Source: RGIG5612 sp045598285 (lineage in GTDB: Bacteria; Bacillota; Clostridia; Lachnospirales; Lachnospiraceae). From it: a stretch of DNA of 34,612 nucleotides. The notes under the pieces are model-generated. The model did not search any database. It was not told the DNA's origin and worked only from the letters and a program-made list of their open reading frames with translations. Below, one piece after another: positions 33,143-34,612 of this stretch (within the stretch, counting starts at the first letter, position 1; the number at the start of each line of letters is the position of its first letter). The translations under genes were made by a program, and so were the position numbers. The stretch lies in NCBI GenBank assembly GCA_045598285.1, contig JAZLLU010000027.1, forward strand, positions 1-34,612, read 5' to 3'.

Positions 33143-34009
33143 CTTTTCTCCTACGGCCTGCACTTGGTCAATTGAAAGCTTCAACATTTCGGCAACTTTT
33201 GCAGGCTCATAATTTTCAAGCAAAGTCCTTATTAAGTCTTGCCGACCTTCTTCGCGACCTTCTTCGCGACCTTCTTGCCGGCCTTCTTCACGACCTTCCT
33301 TGCGGCCTTCTTGACGGCCTTCTTCGCGACCTTCTTCACGAGCCTGGCTGGCTTCCATTCTTACGATTTCTTCAAAAGTCATATATGCCGCCTCCCATTC
33401 TTCATTCAAACGGTTTATTGCAACTTCTTGCTCCAACCGGTGCGTAAAATTATTTTCTTCGCCAGTAGGAATTCCTGTTTTAATGTAATCAAAGAAATTT
33501 CTTAATTCCTCAGAAATATCATTTCCTTTGTAGCAACAATTCACAAATACAACGTGACTGCCGTCGTTAAGTGTAATGCTTGAATCGTCCTTACACCTAT
33601 ACTCATAGTAATATACAGGTAGGTCTTTTTCAATAGGGAGTTTTTCGTAACATATGAATATTACATAGCTTTCTGCAAGATTTTTATAGGGCTCACCTTT
33701 TCTTAATTGATGCGCATCTAACATCCTATGATAATATCTGCTTCGTTTTGGAAGGTCTGGCTCATTCTTGACTTGCATATCAATATCATAATGCGTATTG
33801 GCATCATCTTTGACATACACATCAAAGCGAACTCCATGGGAGTTGTAACCTGTCTTGATAGACTTTTCGGTGTCAACCATTTCAATTCGGTCAATTGGAA
33901 CATTTAAGATAAGTTCCAATAATTCTTTACACAATTCATAATTGTTGTAAAGAGTGTTAGAAAACATAAAGTTGTTTGTAAAAGGTAATTCTCTGTAATT
34001 ATTTTCCAT
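33140..34009 (-). CDS. Rpn/PD-(D/E)XK nuclease family 'transposase' with tandem-repeat tail
   Basis: A 289-residue member of the Rpn/PDDEXK family, often annotated as a transposase. The N-terminus (ELPFTNNFMFSNTL) and the core GVRFDVYVKDDAN...YDIDMQVKNE carry the nuclease residues (D, then D-x-D-x-Q). The region of about residues 222-256 is a run of R-E-E-G-R / R-Q-E-G-R units encoded by 12-bp tandem repeats, common in this family. Rpn proteins promote RecA-independent recombination or are nucleases in defence-like roles; which applies here is unknown. Ribosome site GGAAAGG; strong promoter upstream with a long structured leader. It sits beside the right terminal repeat. Confidence 0.85.
   Translation of the reverse strand: MENNYRELPFTNNFMFSNTLYNNYELCKELLELILNVPIDRIEMVDTEKSIKTGYNSHGVRFDVYVKDDANTHYDIDMQVKNEPDLPKRSRYYHRMLDAHQLRKGEPYKNLAESYVIFICYEKLPIEKDLPVYYYEYRCKDDSSITLNDGSHVVFVNCCYKGNDISEELRNFFDYIKTGIPTGEENNFTHRLEQEVAINRLNEEWEAAYMTFEEIVRMEASQAREEGREEGRQEGRKEGREEGRQEGREEGREEGRQDLIRTLLENYEPAKVAEMLKLSIDQVQAVGEK
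33239..33345. repeat. 12-bp tandem repeats encoding the RxEGR tail
   Basis: About nine degenerate units of the type CCTTCTTCGCGA follow each other in frame inside the Rpn-family gene. Such a tract is prone to slippage in multiples of 12 bp, changing tail length without breaking the frame. Confidence 0.8.
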
Positions 34010-34145
34010 AATAAAGCCTTTCCGGCAGAGCGGTTTAGATTAACGCATGAAAAAGCGCTAGCTCGTCCTGCCTAATAAAAAATAATTTGAAATTTTGGCA
34101 GAAGCTGCCAGAAGATGGGCGTGTGCCCAAATGCACGAATGTGCC
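34010..34145 (-). promoter_or_regulatory. Structured 5' leader of the Rpn-family gene
   Basis: Three compact GC stem-loops occur in a row: TGGCA/TGCCA (about 34098-34112), GGGC/GCCC (about 34118-34129) and GCAC/GTGC (about 34133-34144). A possible long-range GGCAG/CTGCC pair brackets the remaining leader near the ribosome site. The leader is about 135 bases, unusually long for its neighbours. Confidence 0.55.
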
Positions 34146-34150
34146 TTATT

Positions 34151-34179
34151 AATATACTAAATTATTTATCTTTGGTCAA
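34151..34179 (-). promoter_or_regulatory. Promoter of the Rpn-family gene
   Basis: Minus-strand -35 TTGACC (34174-34179), 17-base spacer and -10 TATATT (34151-34156). Each box differs from consensus at one base. It starts ten bases from the end of the terminal repeat arm. Confidence 0.7.
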
Positions 34180-34195
34180 TTTGTAAAAATGAAAC

Positions 34196-34244
34196 GCGAA
34201 GTTGCCGGCGCTTGGGCTAAGTAGGGCCCTGCGCCGTCCTTCGC
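34196..34244. repeat. GC-rich nested hairpin (right copy)
   Basis: GCGAAG (34196-34201) pairs with CTTCGC (34239-34244) and CGGCGC (34206-34211) with GCGCCG (34231-34236). The inner stem is GGGC (34214-34217) with GCCC (34226-34229), where the left copy has GCGC with GCGC. Confidence 0.75.
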
Positions 34245-34326
34245 TACTTACGGTGGCGAACTTTGAATGACAGTACCTGTTCTTTCGAGTGCCACCTTAG
34301 TTTATTAATTTTAAAAAAATATTTTT

Positions 34327-34517
34327 ACCGAAAAAGGCACCATTGGTACCCGTTGAGCATTATGAAAAATATTGATGATTTTTATAAGGTTTAAAAAACC
34401 TTGATAAATCAAGGTTTTTTGATTTGGTACTTTTCTAACAAATCCTCATAATGAATAAATTTGGTGATTTTACTTAAAAAATATGTAGTTTCGGGTACCA
34501 ATGGTGCCTTTTTCGGT
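34327..34517. repeat. 191-bp MITE-like module (right copy)
   Basis: Inverted copy of 47-236 with the same 26-bp inverted ends. The central stem of AAAAAACCTTGAT with its complement is uninterrupted here. Outer flanks match the left copy; inner flanks do not. Confidence 0.75.
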
Positions 34518-34556
34518 AATTTTATCAAAACATTTTATTTTTGATTAATATATGGA

Positions 34557-34612
34557 GCTGGCGTAGCCAGCGAAGCGGCGACGAAGTCGAGACAATGTCG
34601 AGACGCACGGCG
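34557..34612. repeat. Palindrome and GC-rich repeat at the window end
   Basis: GCTGGCGTAGCCAGC (34557-34571) is a 6-bp stem with a three-base loop; the left window edge falls inside the same palindrome. It is followed by GTCGAGAC twice (34586-34593 and 34597-34604). This looks like part of a further interspersed repeat cut by the window edge. Confidence 0.6.

Larger units (their letters stand above)
34190..34563. repeat. Right arm of the 374-bp composite inverted repeat
   Basis: Inverted counterpart of 1-374, and also 374 bases long. It contains the GC-rich hairpin (34196-34244), the GGTGGC/GCCACC pair (34252-34257 with 34291-34296) and the 191-bp module with inverted ends (34327-34517). In this copy the central A/T hairpin of the module is perfectly paired. 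No ORF. Confidence 0.9.

Noticed and set aside
33239..33345. CRISPR array
   Set aside because: The regular spacing comes from contiguous 12-bp coding repeats without unique spacers, in frame within a gene.
33118..33447. 109-codon plus-strand frame opposite the Rpn-family gene
   Set aside because: Its Leu-rich low-complexity sequence is the complement of the 12-bp coding repeats; no promoter or ribosome site.
1..34612. The whole window as one 34-kb mobile element bounded by terminal inverted repeats
   Set aside because: The contents are mainly essential housekeeping genes in conserved order, with no integrase or replication module; the ends are better explained as a multicopy repeat or assembly edge.

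Overview
The window is low-GC chromosomal DNA from an anaerobic Bacillota species. The gene set suggests Clostridia, probably Lachnospiraceae or a close relative. The clues are strong AGGAGG-type ribosome sites, alpha2-type glycyl-tRNA synthetase, RbgA, CarD, a FeoA-FeoB fusion, an Rpn/PD-(D/E)XK 'transposase' with an R-E-E-G-R repeat tail, and soluble iron-sulfur/flavin redox proteins. All but one of the genes lie on the minus strand. The genus assignment is inference from gene content only.

Layout. Positions 1-610 hold no gene: they carry one arm of a 374-bp inverted repeat, a cluster of short palindromic repeats and a terminator. Positions 611-7134 are a four-gene minus-strand operon, read in the order CocE/NonD-type hydrolase, fumarate-reductase-like flavoprotein, NuoG/GltD fusion, NuoF-like Fe-S protein. 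It has a near-consensus promoter at 7186-7214. Positions 7255-8635 hold carD and a DUF554 membrane protein. Positions 8643-17040 are a conserved housekeeping block: rplS, rbgA, ftsY, an M16 peptidase, era, recO, glyS. A 183-bp palindromic element sits between recO and glyS. Positions 17184-19801 are a three-gene accessory island (unknown protein, DUF4417, AAA ATPase/DUF4143). Positions 20003-26131 hold a UDPGP-family uridylyltransferase, argS, lepA and hemW. A plus-strand UvrD/PcrA helicase (26276-28168) converges on a metal operon (28148-32802) made of an ArsR/SmtB Zn-sensor-like regulator, a P1B metal ATPase and FeoAB. Last come an Rpn-family gene (33140-34009) and the second arm of the inverted repeat.

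Most notable points. (1) The P1B ATPase appears to lack its whole nucleotide-binding N domain while keeping every other signature motif. (2) The redox operon could form a cytosolic 'hydrolyse then reduce' pathway in which an NAD(P)H-oxidising Fe-S module feeds a soluble flavoprotein reductase; the substrate is unknown. (3) The two window ends are inverted copies of a composite repeat. One of its hairpins keeps its pairing although the inner stem sequence differs between copies. (4) hemW carries an in-frame segment that is palindromic at DNA level. The repeat-bounded ends may simply be where an assembly broke, so the window should not be read as one 34-kb mobile element: its contents are mostly housekeeping genes.
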